Positions 37,415 through 46,500 are shown, numbered from the stretch's first letter. The stretch: DNA of 64,000 nt from Burkholderia sp. IMCC1007 (GCF_027257875.1 NZ_JAPVQY010000046.1:1-64000), one strand, 5' to 3'. Notes: a model not told the origin generated them from the sequence alone. A program made the numbers and translations.

Positions 37415-38456
37415 ACTGCTAGGTGGCCCCGATTCGGGAAAGACTAACTATATTGGCCGTCTATGGAGGGCACTTGACGCCGAGACGGGCGCGCTGCACG
37501 CCGCAGAGCAGCCCGAGGACATCAACTTCGTGCTCGAGGTAACCGACCATCTTTTTGAGGGAGGTTTCGCGCCGCGCTCGGAACACAGCGACGTGCGGCG
37601 GGACTTCGAGGTCGTCGTCGCCGCGACGAAAAATGGGCCTAAATCCAAGGTCGTCGTACCGGATATCTCCGGGGAGCTCTGGCGTAATGCTGTCATCGAA
37701 GGCGAAATTGATCCGGATTGGATGAGCGAGTTGAGGCAGGCAGACGCCGCACTGCTCTTTGTGCGAGTCGATTCCGACCAAGATGTCCGACCGCTCGATT
37801 GGGTGACGTCCCGAAAAATGCTTGAGAAACTTGGTGACGAGGAGGATCAAGGGCTTCCAACACAGGTCATGTTGTGCGAACTGATCCGCTTTCTTGAGAT
37901 TTCGCTTACTAAGCGCGAAGACGGCGAGTTACCGCGCCTCTCGGTCGTTGTCACGGCTTGGGATCTGGTTGATGCGGGTAAGTTCGATCAAGGGCCAGCG
38001 GCGTATCTTGAGCGGGAATACCCCCTTGTCGCCGGTCGGCTGAATGCGGCCGGATGGCTCATACAATCGCTGCTTCACGCCCGTCGACAGCCGGTCTCGA
38101 TGTTGATCGCGGCCTTGTTTCCCGTGGTCTATCAGGAACTTGCGAAGGCCGACGATGTGCCAGACTTCTTAAAGTTTGTCCCGTTTTTCGATTGGGATCG
38201 CTGCAAAACAGCACGCCGGGAGCTCGTCAACGCATTTATGTCGTCGTCGTGGAAGGCCGGCGATCTGGCGCTAGTTGCATGCCGAACTCACGATATCGCC
38301 AAGATTCTCAAGCGGGTGGCCGCTTCATACGGTGGTGAGGAATACCTTACGCGGATTGAAAGCGATCTGGACCGCCTGAACGAGGATGATCGGCGGCAAG
38401 TCAAGCGCACGATTGACGAAATCAGGTCAGAGAGATCCTATAAGTTTGACTGGTGA
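37398..38456 (+). CDS. TRAFAC-type GTPase (double-GTPase 2-like), orphaned
   Basis: 352 aa. P-loop GGPDSGKTNYIGRL (residues 8-21), a switch-2-like VVPDISGELW and a G4-like VVTAWDLVD. A helical tail follows. This suits the TRAFAC/DO-GTPase2 proteins predicted in bacterial conflict systems, where they are encoded behind a GTPase-associated partner. Here a stop codon of an upstream frame (ending YLTYRRDR) overlaps the start as ATGA, with AGGAGGG before it. So the gene was the downstream member of an operon whose first gene is gone. It overlaps the residual bcpA frame. Confidence 0.75.
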   Translation: MSRSIILLGGPDSGKTNYIGRLWRALDAETGALHAAEQPEDINFVLEVTDHLFEGGFAPRSEHSDVRRDFEVVVAATKNGPKSKVVVPDISGELWRNAVIEGEIDPDWMSELRQADAALLFVRVDSDQDVRPLDWVTSRKMLEKLGDEEDQGLPTQVMLCELIRFLEISLTKREDGELPRLSVVVTAWDLVDAGKFDQGPAAYLEREYPLVAGRLNAAGWLIQSLLHARRQPVSMLIAALFPVVYQELAKADDVPDFLKFVPFFDWDRCKTARRELVNAFMSSSWKAGDLALVACRTHDIAKILKRVAASYGGEEYLTRIESDLDRLNEDDRRQVKRTIDEIRSERSYKFDW

Positions 38457-38668
38457 ATGGCTGCATTTCTATCGTTGGAGTCTTGATGGCTGCCTACCGG
38501 ACAACAAACCGCCGACCGTTCATGCGGTGGGTCACGCGCCCCGATCGACACGCAAATGCACTCACAACTGCCGGCAACGATAAGGGACAAAGCTGTCAGA
38601 AGACGCAGCCTTTGGGAATATTCATCTGATGTGCTGGCTCGAGTAAGCAAGAACGTGAGCGACCAAAC

Positions 38669-38695
38669 AAAAAGCCGGCACGAGGCCGGCTTTTT
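38669..38695. terminator. Bidirectional terminator in the island
   Basis: AAAAAGCCGG (38669-38678) / CCGGCTTTTT (38686-38695), symmetrical with A and T runs. It lies 210 bp after the GTPase gene and can also end transcripts coming from the minus-strand promoter at 39141-39169. Confidence 0.85.
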
Positions 38696-38904
38696 GCCAA
38701 GGAAGCATAACGTTGCACTTTGTCAGGGAACGGCCGGTGTTTCCGGCTGTCTTTACTTCATGAAGGGTATTTATTCGGGCATTTCCGCTTCGAAACCGGC
38801 CTGTACATCTTCTGTAGCTACGTGATCGTCTCGCGACAACATCCGTCTAATCGGACGCCACTGGAAGCCACTGGAAGCCACCGAGCCAAGCTTTCTACAT
38901 CTAT

Positions 38905-39120
38905 TTATGCAAATGAAGTTTTTGAGATTTCGCTGACCGGCACAACCGATGCGCCTTGCTGAACATCATGCATCACCCGTTGTTCAGGGGCGAAGCTGGA
39001 TAGCATGCGCGAACGCGTGCAAGCCGTGAAAGGAAGCCACTGGGGGAATTCATATAGATGCGGAACCAGAACTGGTATCCGCTTGCGGAGCGTCCGGCAA
39101 ATCGACCGGACGGCAGTCAC
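38905..39120 (-). CDS. Possible small protein below a strong promoter
   Basis: 71-codon GTG frame starting 14 bp after the expected transcription start, with AAGAGAG close before it. No domain or signal peptide seen. It is the only frame that the perfect promoter upstream could serve; otherwise the transcript may be non-coding. Confidence 0.3.
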   Translation of the reverse strand: MTAVRSICRTLRKRIPVLVPHLYEFPQWLPFTACTRSRMLSSFAPEQRVMHDVQQGASVVPVSEISKTSFA

Positions 39121-39140
39121 TCTCTTTGCAGAGAACGCAC

Positions 39141-39169
39141 ATTATAACAAAACAGGGTCGTTGTGTCAA
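39141..39169 (-). promoter_or_regulatory. Perfect-consensus sigma-70 promoter with overlapping palindrome
   Basis: On the minus strand TTGACA (39169-39164), 17 bp, TATAAT (39146-39141): every position is consensus. The -35 lies in a perfect palindrome TTGTGTCAA-N6-TTGACACAA (39161-39184), a probable operator; the other arm offers a TTGACA on the plus strand as well. Confidence 0.8.
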
Positions 39170-39243
39170 CAAGTATTGACACAAGCCACATTTCATGAGT
39201 GGTCGCAACCAAAAAGAGATGACCGGATGGCACGCGCTTGCTG

Positions 39244-39468
39244 TTATGAACGCACTACGGATTCGCCACCAGCCAGCACGCTCGCCCGCGCGATGCCGTA
39301 AGTCCGCGCCAACGCGCTGACCATCTTACCCAACACGTACTTGCCCTTCATCTCTTCATGCTGCGATGGCGTTGTCGTGGATGGACGACCAAGGGCCTTA
39401 CCTTCCGACAGGCCGCTGACACGCAACGCCAGCCGCCCCAAACGACTATCTACGCATGGCGTTGCCAC
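39244..39468 (-). pseudogene. C-terminal stub of a serine recombinase (resolvase/invertase)
   Basis: The frame reads EGKALGRPSTTTPSQHEEMKG then VSALARTYGIARASVLAGG, which matches the hinge GRP and the C-terminal HTH of resolvases (SVSALARTFGISRATVYR). The catalytic domain is absent. Confidence 0.55.
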
Positions 39469-39565
39469 TTGAACTCCGGTTAACGATATACTGACCGAGC
39501 ATTCAGCTTCAAAACGAAGAATTTCTTGGCTTTAATCCGTATCACAAGGTTGATAGGAGCTTACA

Positions 39566-40228
39566 TTGAGCCTGCAAGCTGTCCGCCGTCCGCTGAAAGA
39601 TGATTTGATCCAGTACATCGCATCTCGCACACCCGCAGTCTTCTTCCAGCGCGTTGTGGAAGAGATCGAAGCTGGACATTCCGCCGCGCATCAGCACGCT
39701 GTAACGTTCGATGACCCGGAAAGGTTTCGGGTGCACCCGCAACTGCAACACTACCGGTCGAGTGGGGCGTTGCGTAAGGCGGCAAGCGACGCAGGGATGA
39801 CCGCTGCCGCTCCACATACCGAACCCAAGGGAGAACGCTTCAGTCTCGTCGCCAGCGGCGAAATACGCTTTGGTCAGATTTGCGTCCCGTTCAACAACCG
39901 AACGCCAAGACAGGCCAAGCACCGCCAGATGATTGCTGCTGTCAATGATCGACTGGAACCAGCGAACCTTGATCTGTTCACGGGGAATTCCGAGCCACTG
40001 CCGGATGGATTGGGGTGCTTGATCGTCGCAGTAAAACCGCACCGCAGAGAACCACAATCGGTCCCCTTCGCGGTGATGCTCGGTGTGCCTTACACCAGTC
40101 TGAAGGACTGGCACCTGTTCGTGCCGGTTTCTGAAGTTATGGCCGCATACCATCCTGAAGAACAGGTGGAAGTCCCTGACTTGGCATGGGCCACCCTTAA
40201 GCGGCGTCTGCGCGCGTCGGAAACATAA
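39566..40228 (+). CDS. Unknown 220-aa protein paired with the XRE-ImmA gene
   Basis: Starts at TTG 39566, supported by AGGAG at 6 nt. 220 aa, soluble, with no domain I recognise. Notable segments: DDPERFRVHPQLQHY, RFSLVASGEIRFGQICVPFNNRTPRQ, and WHLFVPVSEVMAAYHP. It is 4 bp before the XRE-ImmA/IrrE gene and surely co-transcribed with it. It could be the effector or the target of that protease/regulator. Its base composition is lower in GC than core genes. Confidence 0.65.
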   Translation: MSLQAVRRPLKDDLIQYIASRTPAVFFQRVVEEIEAGHSAAHQHAVTFDDPERFRVHPQLQHYRSSGALRKAASDAGMTAAAPHTEPKGERFSLVASGEIRFGQICVPFNNRTPRQAKHRQMIAAVNDRLEPANLDLFTGNSEPLPDGLGCLIVAVKPHRREPQSVPFAVMLGVPYTSLKDWHLFVPVSEVMAAYHPEEQVEVPDLAWATLKRRLRASET

Positions 40229-40232
40229 AACC

Positions 40233-41435
40233 ATGCGAATTGGAGTTGCAGGCTTTCAACCCGAACGCTTAGTACAAGCACGTCTTTGCCGTGGGCTAAC
40301 GCAGACAGCGTTGGCATCGAAGGTAGGTAAGTCGTCGGGTACCGTCTCGAAGTGGGAAAAGGGCGATCAAGTTCCAGAATCGGAAGCGCTTCAGCGCTTA
40401 GCCGATGAACTTGGCATGCCGACTTCATGGTTTCTCACCGCACTACCGGGCTACGGCGACAAGGTCTGTTTCTTCAGAAGTACGGCGGCAGTTACCAAGG
40501 AAGCGCAGACCATTGCTGACATTCGCCTGAAGTGGCTGAACGAGATCAGCCTTGTACTTCAGGAGTGGGTCGATTGGCCGGTGGTGAGCATTCCCCGTCT
40601 AGGCGCGAATGACCACTTGAAGATCACTGACGCCGACATCGAAGAAGCGGCGCAAGCATGCCGCCGCCAGTGGAATCTTGGTCTAGGCCCGATCTCCGAC
40701 ATGGTGCTCGTGTTGGAGAATGCGGGCGTCATTTGTGTCCGGGAAGAGCTTGGCTACACTCGTATGGACGGCGCATCACAATGGTTCGACACCGATGGTC
40801 GTCCCTACGTGTTTCTTGCGGCGGACAAAGCAAACGGTGTTCGCAGCAGATTCGACGCTGCGCACGAACTCGGGCATCTAGTCCTGCATCGAGACATCGA
40901 TGACGTAGAGTTCATGAAGCGGTATCCCGAGATCGAACGGCAAGCCCATCTGTTCGCCGGTGCATTCCTGTTGCCAGCGGAGACGTTCGCAGCGGAAATG
41001 ATCCGACCTAGCCTTGATACCTTTCTCGCACTGAAGCTGCGCTGGAAGGTGTCGGTCGCCGCAATGATTATGCGCTGCCGTCAATTGGAGATCATCGACG
41101 ACGCCTATGCAACGCGCCTATGGAAAAACTACAGTGCACGCGGCTGGCGAAAAGGTGAACCCCTTGACGATAGACTCGGCTTTGAATCGGTTCGCCTTCT
41201 TCCCCGAACCATCAATCTGCTTCTATCTGAAGGTGGGCTGACGAAAGAAGGGCTTCTTGCATCAGTGGGGTTCGGTGCAACTGATTGTGAAAGGCTTTGC
41301 GGGTTGCCAGACGGATTCTTCAGTCATGAGTCAAGCGTTTCATCGCTCGACGCAGTTCGATTGAAGAAACAGTCCAGTGATGGGTCGCCGTCGTCCCCGA
41401 CCGGAACGATATTGCAGTTCCCCCGTAAGGCATGA
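40233..41435 (+). CDS. XRE regulator fused to ImmA/IrrE metallopeptidase
   Basis: 400 aa. N-terminal HTH (about 14-65: LCRGLTQTALASKVGKSSGTVSKWEKG). A ImmA/IrrE zinc-protease domain follows at about 150-300, with the catalytic HELGH (in AAHELGHLVLH) and the supporting AHLFAGAFLLP. Such proteins control mobile elements and toxin-antitoxin-like operons by binding and cleaving partner repressors. Here the HTH and protease are in one chain. The C-terminal about 90 residues are not assigned. It overlaps the end of the inverted restriction-enzyme remnant by 116 bp. Confidence 0.85.
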   Translation: MRIGVAGFQPERLVQARLCRGLTQTALASKVGKSSGTVSKWEKGDQVPESEALQRLADELGMPTSWFLTALPGYGDKVCFFRSTAAVTKEAQTIADIRLKWLNEISLVLQEWVDWPVVSIPRLGANDHLKITDADIEEAAQACRRQWNLGLGPISDMVLVLENAGVICVREELGYTRMDGASQWFDTDGRPYVFLAADKANGVRSRFDAAHELGHLVLHRDIDDVEFMKRYPEIERQAHLFAGAFLLPAETFAAEMIRPSLDTFLALKLRWKVSVAAMIMRCRQLEIIDDAYATRLWKNYSARGWRKGEPLDDRLGFESVRLLPRTINLLLSEGGLTKEGLLASVGFGATDCERLCGLPDGFFSHESSVSSLDAVRLKKQSSDGSPSSPTGTILQFPRKA

Positions 41436-42582
41436 CTGTAGCATTGCAGCGCGATTGCAAGCAGACAGGGGCAGCGCTGCAACCGGTACGTGGCGTCGCC
41501 GTCATGTACATGCGCTTGGCAGCGCGGATGTAATCGGCGTCGTGGACCCGAACGAAGGTGCTTTCGTCGTCATCGCCGAAGGTCGCGCCGGTCGTGCGAT
41601 GTGCTTCGTCGCAGACGATAAGGTCGAAGTCGGCCATGCCGAACTGCTTCTGCGCACGGCTGATGACATCAATCGAGTGGTAAGTCGAGAAAACGACGCT
41701 CATGTGCGACGCGTCGTGCCGCTTCGCCATCTCTGCCGCCAATCGGGCCGAATCCGTCGTGGCTGGATAGCGCAGTTCATGGACGAAAGTTTGCACCATG
41801 TCGTCTTCTTTCTTGCGCTTCTTGCCAACGTCGCTGTCGGAACAAACCGCGAAGCTATGAAGCGGCGTCCCACTCTCTTGCGTCCATTCGGTCAGGGACT
41901 GCGACAGCAGCGACAGACTTGGAACAAGGAACAGCACCCGTTTGCCCGCACCGGCCATCGCTTCGGCGATCTTCAAGCTGGTAAATGTCTTCCCGGTCCC
42001 GCACGCCATGATGAGCTTGCCACGGTCGGCATCCGCCAGACCATGAACAACTGCATTCAGTGCATTGATCTGATGCGAGCGCAGTTCCTTCTTCGCCTTG
42101 ATGACCGGCGCGGCCTTGGGCTGGTACTGGCCCCAATCGATCTGGCTTTCTTCAAGGGCGGTCAGGTCGATTTTGCTGACTGGCGGCTGCTGATCCAGTA
42201 AGGCATCTTCGGCGTGTTCGCTCCAATGATTCGTCGTGGCGACGATGATCCGGCGCGTGAATGGCTTCTTGCCCGATGCCGTGAAGAAGCTGTCGATGTC
42301 GCCTTTCTGGACCTTGTGGTTCGGCGCAAACAGCTTGCACTGGATCGCGTGGAACTCGTCCGTGCCACGCGTCTTCGCCACAAGATCGATGCCCGTGTCC
42401 CGCTTGTCGAGCCCTTGCAGGTCAGCCCATTCCGCATAAGTCCAGACATCGCTGTACAGATCGCGGTACGTAGCTTCGTTCCGCAAATAGGTGACGATCA
42501 ACTCTTCGAAGTAGGTTCCCTTCTCCCGTTCAGTAACGGCGGCATGGCGGAAGGTATCGAGAAGCATTTCGAGTGCGGTCAT
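41320..42582 (-). pseudogene. 5' part of a type ISP-like restriction-modification enzyme
   Basis: 420 codons. An Mrr-like nuclease domain (GIDLVAKT and AIQCK give the D...QxK site, about 60-85) is followed by the first RecA-like helicase domain: Walker A MACGTGKT, DEAH in VCDEAHRTTG and motif III YMTATPR. After that the sequence becomes unlike any helicase and ends, overlapping the XRE-ImmA gene. Single-chain type ISP enzymes continue with a second helicase domain, a methyltransferase and a target-recognition domain (about 1500 residues in all), so about three quarters is missing. Junction near 41480. Confidence 0.8.
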
Positions 42583-43060
42583 AGGGGCTGAGTCGCTTGT
42601 TATTGTGGCGATGAAACCACGAAGGCGACATTATGCCTTTCGGCCAATCAGCCGACACCTGCGGCATTCATCGGGGCATACGTCAGCGACGCCGCCTGAA
42701 TTTGTCCCAACGAACCGGGAACACAGCGGCATCAACATCGGGGAAACGCGCTGGTGACGAGAGTCGTACCTTGGAAAACCACGTGCCGCGAGAAGTATGG
42801 CGACAAGTCACGCCATCGGAAGTGAGATCGCGAAACGGTGTTGGGATTGCTTCAGAGAAGGACCGCATCGCTGATGAAGACCGCACATCAGACGATGAGT
42901 AATGACGACAAGTTCGGTCGCACGCGGTTGCACTCTATCGCGACTGTTGACCTTGTGTCAGGGTGCATGCCATTCTTCCGCCGTCAGACAACTGTCTGTC
43001 ACCCTGATGTCACCCTGCGGGGTGTCGAGCCAACGACGACGGAAGCAACGCCCAAAAGAA
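42583..43060. other. Gap between island and tRNA-Ala
   Basis: No credible gene. It contains TCAGGGTG (42959-42966) and two tandem copies of TGTCACCCTG (43000-43020), an inverted and direct arrangement as in recombinase-binding arms next to a tRNA attachment site. Confidence 0.4.
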
Positions 43061-43084
43061 AAAACCGCCTAAGCGGCGGTTTTT
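43061..43084. terminator. Terminator of tRNA-Ala
   Basis: AAAACCGCC / GGCGGTTTT with 5-nt loop just beyond the tRNA 3' end; on the minus strand it ends in a T run. Confidence 0.8.
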
Positions 43085-43096
43085 AAAGGGATTTCT

Positions 43097-43172
<76 letters not shown>

Positions 43173-43237
43173 AACAGTCAACCATCATACACACGCATTT
43201 CTGCGCTTGGCAATAGGGGTTCGCTACCCCGAATGCG

Positions 43238-43591
43238 TCACTTCGACGGCGCGCCGGCGAGCACCCATTCGACCACGGAACGCAGGTCCGCATCGCTCAT
43301 GCGCGGGTGCGCCGGCATCGGAATCGCGCCCCACACACCCGAGCCGCCATCCTTCACTTTCTTCGACAGCTTCGCGACGGCCTGCGGATCGGACTTGTAG
43401 CGCGCGGCGATGTCCTTGAACGAGGGGCCGACGAGCTTACGGTCCACCGCGTGACACCCCATGCACGCGTTACCGCGCGCGACCCGCAGGCCGTCGGCGA
43501 CATCGGCATGGGCGGTGCCGAGCGCACCGGCCGCGAGCACCGCAGCCGCGGCGCCCCGTGCGATCCGCTGTTTGATCTGCATCAGCTTCAT
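43238..43591 (-). CDS. Class I cytochrome c (c551-like)
   Basis: 117 aa. Signal peptide (cleavage near AHA-29), a single haem-binding CMGCH, and the sixth-ligand methionine in IPMPAHP. Periplasmic single-haem electron carrier. Its ATG overlaps the stop of the BON-domain gene by 4 bp, so the two are translationally coupled. Confidence 0.95.
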   Translation of the reverse strand: MKLMQIKQRIARGAAAAVLAAGALGTAHADVADGLRVARGNACMGCHAVDRKLVGPSFKDIAARYKSDPQAVAKLSKKVKDGGSGVWGAIPMPAHPRMSDADLRSVVEWVLAGAPSK

Positions 43592-44385
43592 TGCGGCGTC
43601 GCCTTCGGGTTGCCCGGATGCACGCTCGACGAATTCGAGATCGGCGCGGGCGGTTGCAGCGGCGTGGACTGGACCGACGCATCGGGCACCGCACCGACGG
43701 TCGCCGAATCTGCGGGCGCGGCGGCGGCCTGCGCGCCGGACGCACCGCTCGGCGACGCAGCCTGCAACGCCTGTGCATCCTGCGGCTGGATGTACTGGAA
43801 CACCTTCACGACCTTCTCGACGCCCGGCACCTGGCTCGCCGCATCGGCACCGCGATTGCCTTCGTCGACCGTCACGAGGCCCATCAGGTAGATATTGCCG
43901 CGCTCGCTGACGACCTTGTAGTAGTTCGCCGACAACCCCTTCGTCGCGATGAACTCGGACTTCACGCGCCCTTCGAGATACGAGTCGTTCGCGCGCGACG
44001 ACAGCGACGACGCAGGCTCGACCGACAGCTCGTTGACGATCCCGTTCACGTTGTTGATGCCGCGCACGATTTCCTCTGCGCGCTGCTTCGACGCATCGTT
44101 CGGCACTTCGCCCGTCAGCAGCACGCGGCGGTTGAACACCGTCACGTTCACGTGCGACTGATCCGGCAGCCCATTGTTGATCTGCGTGAGCGCCTTCACC
44201 TGGATCTCGCGATCTTCAGTCTGCGCGCCGAGCGTACGGCGGTCGGTCGCGATCAGCGCGCTGCCGCCTGCCGCAGCACCGAGCACGCCGAGCACGCAGC
44301 CCTGCAGCGACACGGCAAGGCCCGCCGTCAGCGCGACGAGCAACGTGGTTCTGACGAGCGTCCCTTTGACGCGGCTTTGATTCAT
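43588..44385 (-). CDS. dolP: BON-domain outer-membrane lipoprotein (DolP/YraP-like)
   Basis: 265 aa. Lipobox SLQGC near residue 29, then two BON domains (about 55-120 and 130-200; VTVFNRRVLLTGEVPN, GNIYLMGLVTVDEG), and an Ala/Ser/Pro-rich tail of about 60 residues that E. coli DolP lacks. DolP binds anionic lipid and supports outer-membrane integrity. The neighbourhood diaA-yraN-rsmI is the same as in E. coli. Start at MNQS (44385) gives the cleaner signal peptide. Confidence 0.9.
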   Translation of the reverse strand: MNQSRVKGTLVRTTLLVALTAGLAVSLQGCVLGVLGAAAGGSALIATDRRTLGAQTEDREIQVKALTQINNGLPDQSHVNVTVFNRRVLLTGEVPNDASKQRAEEIVRGINNVNGIVNELSVEPASSLSSRANDSYLEGRVKSEFIATKGLSANYYKVVSERGNIYLMGLVTVDEGNRGADAASQVPGVEKVVKVFQYIQPQDAQALQAASPSGASGAQAAAAPADSATVGAVPDASVQSTPLQPPAPISNSSSVHPGNPKATPQ

Positions 44386-44402
44386 CGACGGCTCTCCTTC
44401 GT

Positions 44403-44987
44403 TCAATCCTCACCCAGCAGCATCGCGTCGATGCCGTCGCACAGGCAGTGGATGGTCAGCAGATGGACTTCGTGGACGCGCGCCGCGCGCGACGCGGGCA
44501 CGCTGATCGGAATATCGGTGTCGGACAGCGCGGCCGCGACTGCGTGGCCGTTCCCGCCGGTCAACGCGACGACGGTCATTTCGCGCTCGTGCGCCTCGTC
44601 GATCGCAGCGAGCACGCGCGGCGACGCGCCGCCCGCGTCGAGCACCAGCAGGATGTCGCCGGTCTGCCCGAGCACGCGCACCTGCTGCGCGAACAGCTGA
44701 TCGGCGGCGGTCGCAGCGGTGAGCCCGCCCTGCGACGCGTCGGTGGCCAGCGCAATCGCCGGCAGGCCCGGACGCTCGCGCTCGAAGCCGCCGACGAGGG
44801 ACACGGCGAGGTAGTGCGCAGCGGCGGCCGACGGGCCGTCGCCGCACGCGACGATCTTGTTGCCGTTCGCCAGCGCGGCGAACATCGCATCGACCGCGGC
44901 TGCGATCGGCAGCGACAGCGCATCGGCCGCCTCGGCATGAAGCGCGGCGCTATCGCGGAAATGTTGCTGAATACGTTCGACTGACAT
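44403..44987 (-). CDS. diaA: SIS-domain protein DiaA (DnaA initiator-associating), GmhA-like
   Basis: 194 aa. SIS fold with NGNKIVACGDGPSAAAAHYLA, LALATDASQGG and LLVLDAGGASPRVLAAIDEAHE. It resembles both phosphoheptose isomerase GmhA and DiaA. The dolP-yraN-rsmI neighbours favour DiaA, which binds DnaA and promotes its loading at oriC. The usual GmhA phrase CGNGGSA has become CGDGPSA, which argues against isomerase activity. Confidence 0.85.
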   Translation of the reverse strand: MSVERIQQHFRDSAALHAEAADALSLPIAAAVDAMFAALANGNKIVACGDGPSAAAAHYLAVSLVGGFERERPGLPAIALATDASQGGLTAATAADQLFAQQVRVLGQTGDILLVLDAGGASPRVLAAIDEAHEREMTVVALTGGNGHAVAAALSDTDIPISVPASRAARVHEVHLLTIHCLCDGIDAMLLGED

Positions 44988-45113
44988 CGATTCCTGGTGA
45001 ACTGGGCGCGTGGCACGCAGCGCGCGACATCATGGGTGCGGCGAGTTTACCGCACTCCGGCGCCGTGTCCGGGGGTATGGCAAGAACTCTTTACATCTCG
45101 TCACAGCTCGCGG

Positions 45114-45542
45114 CTACACATCGTCGGCCCGAAATGCGTCGCGCAGCCATTCGAGCCGCCCGGCCTCGAACGCGACGACGTCGAAGCGGCACGCAGCGCC
45201 CGCGCCGTGCCGCGCCCAGAACCAGAGCGCCGCCGCGATCAGACGCCGCCGCTTGCGCCAGCCGACGCTCGCGGCCGCACCGCCATGGCGCATGCTGCGC
45301 CGCGCGCGCACCTCGACGAACACGAGCGCGCCATCGGGCGCCCGCATCACGAGATCGAGCTCGCCGCCGCGCACCGTCACGTTGGCCGCGACGAACGCGA
45401 GGCCGCGACGCTCGAGGAACTGCCGCGCGCGCTGCTCGAACGCCGCGCCGACCGGTTTGGATCGCGCCGCGCCGGAAAAGTTGTCGGCGGCGGCCGGCAA
45501 ACCGCGCGCGCCGCCCGGCGCGCGCGGCTGCGCGTGGCACAA
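45114..45542 (-). CDS. yraN: YraN family (UPF0102) nuclease-fold protein
   Basis: 142 aa from TTG 45542 (protein begins MCHAQPRAP, as I recall for Burkholderia homologues). An ATG at 45590 would give 158 aa and would share its bases with the opposite rsmI start. The core has a PD-(D/E)xK-like pattern: [25 protein letters not shown] and LVFVEVRAR. Function unknown; possibly linked to DNA processing. Confidence 0.88.
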   Translation of the reverse strand: MCHAQPRAPGGARGLPAAADNFSGAARSKPVGAAFEQRARQFLERRGLAFVAANVTVRGGELDLVMRAPDGALVFVEVRARRSMRHGGAAASVGWRKRRRLIAAALWFWARHGAGAACRFDVVAFEAGRLEWLRDAFRADDV

Positions 45543-45588
45543 TGCCGTCCTTGTTCCGCTTGCGCCGCGATTGCGCGCATTGCCTGCC

Positions 45589-46467
45589 ATGACTGCCCTC
45601 CTCGAACTCGCGCAAACGCAGCATTACCCGAACGCCGCGCTCTACGTGGTCGCGACGCCGATCGGCAATACCGCCGACATCACGCTGCGCGCGCTGCACG
45701 TGCTCGGCCTCGCCGACCGCATCGCCGCCGAAGACACCCGCAACACGGGCCAGCTGCTCGCCCGCTACGGGATCTCGAAGCCGCTCGTCGCCGTGCACGA
45801 GCACAACGAACGCGAAGCCGCGCTGCGCGTGATCGAGCTGCTGCGCGCGGGCGAACGCGTGGCGTACGTGTCGGACGCCGGTACGCCCGGCATTTCGGAC
45901 CCGGGCGCGCGGCTCGTCGACGCCGTGCGCACCGCGGGCTTCGCGGTCGTCCCGCTGCCGGGCGCGAGCGCGGCCGTGACCGCGCTGAGCGTGGCGGGCG
46001 ACTGGGCCGGCTCGTTCACGTTCGCGGGCTTCCTGCCGCCGAAGACGAAGCAGCGCGCCAGCGCGCTGCAGGCGCTCGTGCGGCATCCGTATGCGCTGGT
46101 GTTCTACGAAGCGCCGCACCGGATCGCCGAAACCGTCGCCGCGCTGGCCGACGCATTCGGTCCCGCGCGCCGGCTGCTGATCGCGCGCGAACTCACCAAG
46201 CTACACGAGCAGCTGTTCCAGGGCACCCTGGCCGAAGGAGAGAGCTGGCTCGACGGCGATGCGAACCGGCAGCGCGGCGAGTTCGTGCTGGTCGTCGAAG
46301 GCGCGCCGGCCGATCGCGACGAGGCCGACGACACCGCGCACGACGCGCTGCTCAAGCTGCTGCTGGAAGAAGTGCCGGTGAAGAGCGCCGCGAAGCTCGC
46401 GGCGGCACTCACGGGCGCGTCGCGCAACGCGCTGTACGCGCGCGCGCTAGCGCTGAAGGAAGGTTGA
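45589..46467 (+). CDS. rsmI: 16S rRNA (cytidine1402-2'-O)-methyltransferase
   Basis: 292 aa. Tetrapyrrole-methylase fold: [71 protein letters not shown] and [16 protein letters not shown]. It methylates the ribose of C1402 in the ribosomal decoding centre. Divergent from yraN. Confidence 0.96.
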   Translation: MTALLELAQTQHYPNAALYVVATPIGNTADITLRALHVLGLADRIAAEDTRNTGQLLARYGISKPLVAVHEHNEREAALRVIELLRAGERVAYVSDAGTPGISDPGARLVDAVRTAGFAVVPLPGASAAVTALSVAGDWAGSFTFAGFLPPKTKQRASALQALVRHPYALVFYEAPHRIAETVAALADAFGPARRLLIARELTKLHEQLFQGTLAEGESWLDGDANRQRGEFVLVVEGAPADRDEADDTAHDALLKLLLEEVPVKSAAKLAAALTGASRNALYARALALKEG

Positions 46468-46500
46468 CGCGGGACGCGCACGGCGCGAACCGCTGAAACG

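Larger units (their letters stand above)
38457..39565. other. 1.1-kb gene-poor mosaic in the island
   Basis: Holds a terminator, the 38711 repeat copy, short repeats CCACTGGAAG (38857-38885), a strong minus-strand promoter, a possible 71-codon minus frame (38905-39120) and the tail of a serine recombinase. No intact larger gene. Confidence 0.5.

Noticed and set aside
39542-40234. 230-codon minus frame opposite the 220-aa gene
   Set aside because: The plus frame has AGGAG before its start and couples to the next gene; the minus frame has neither.
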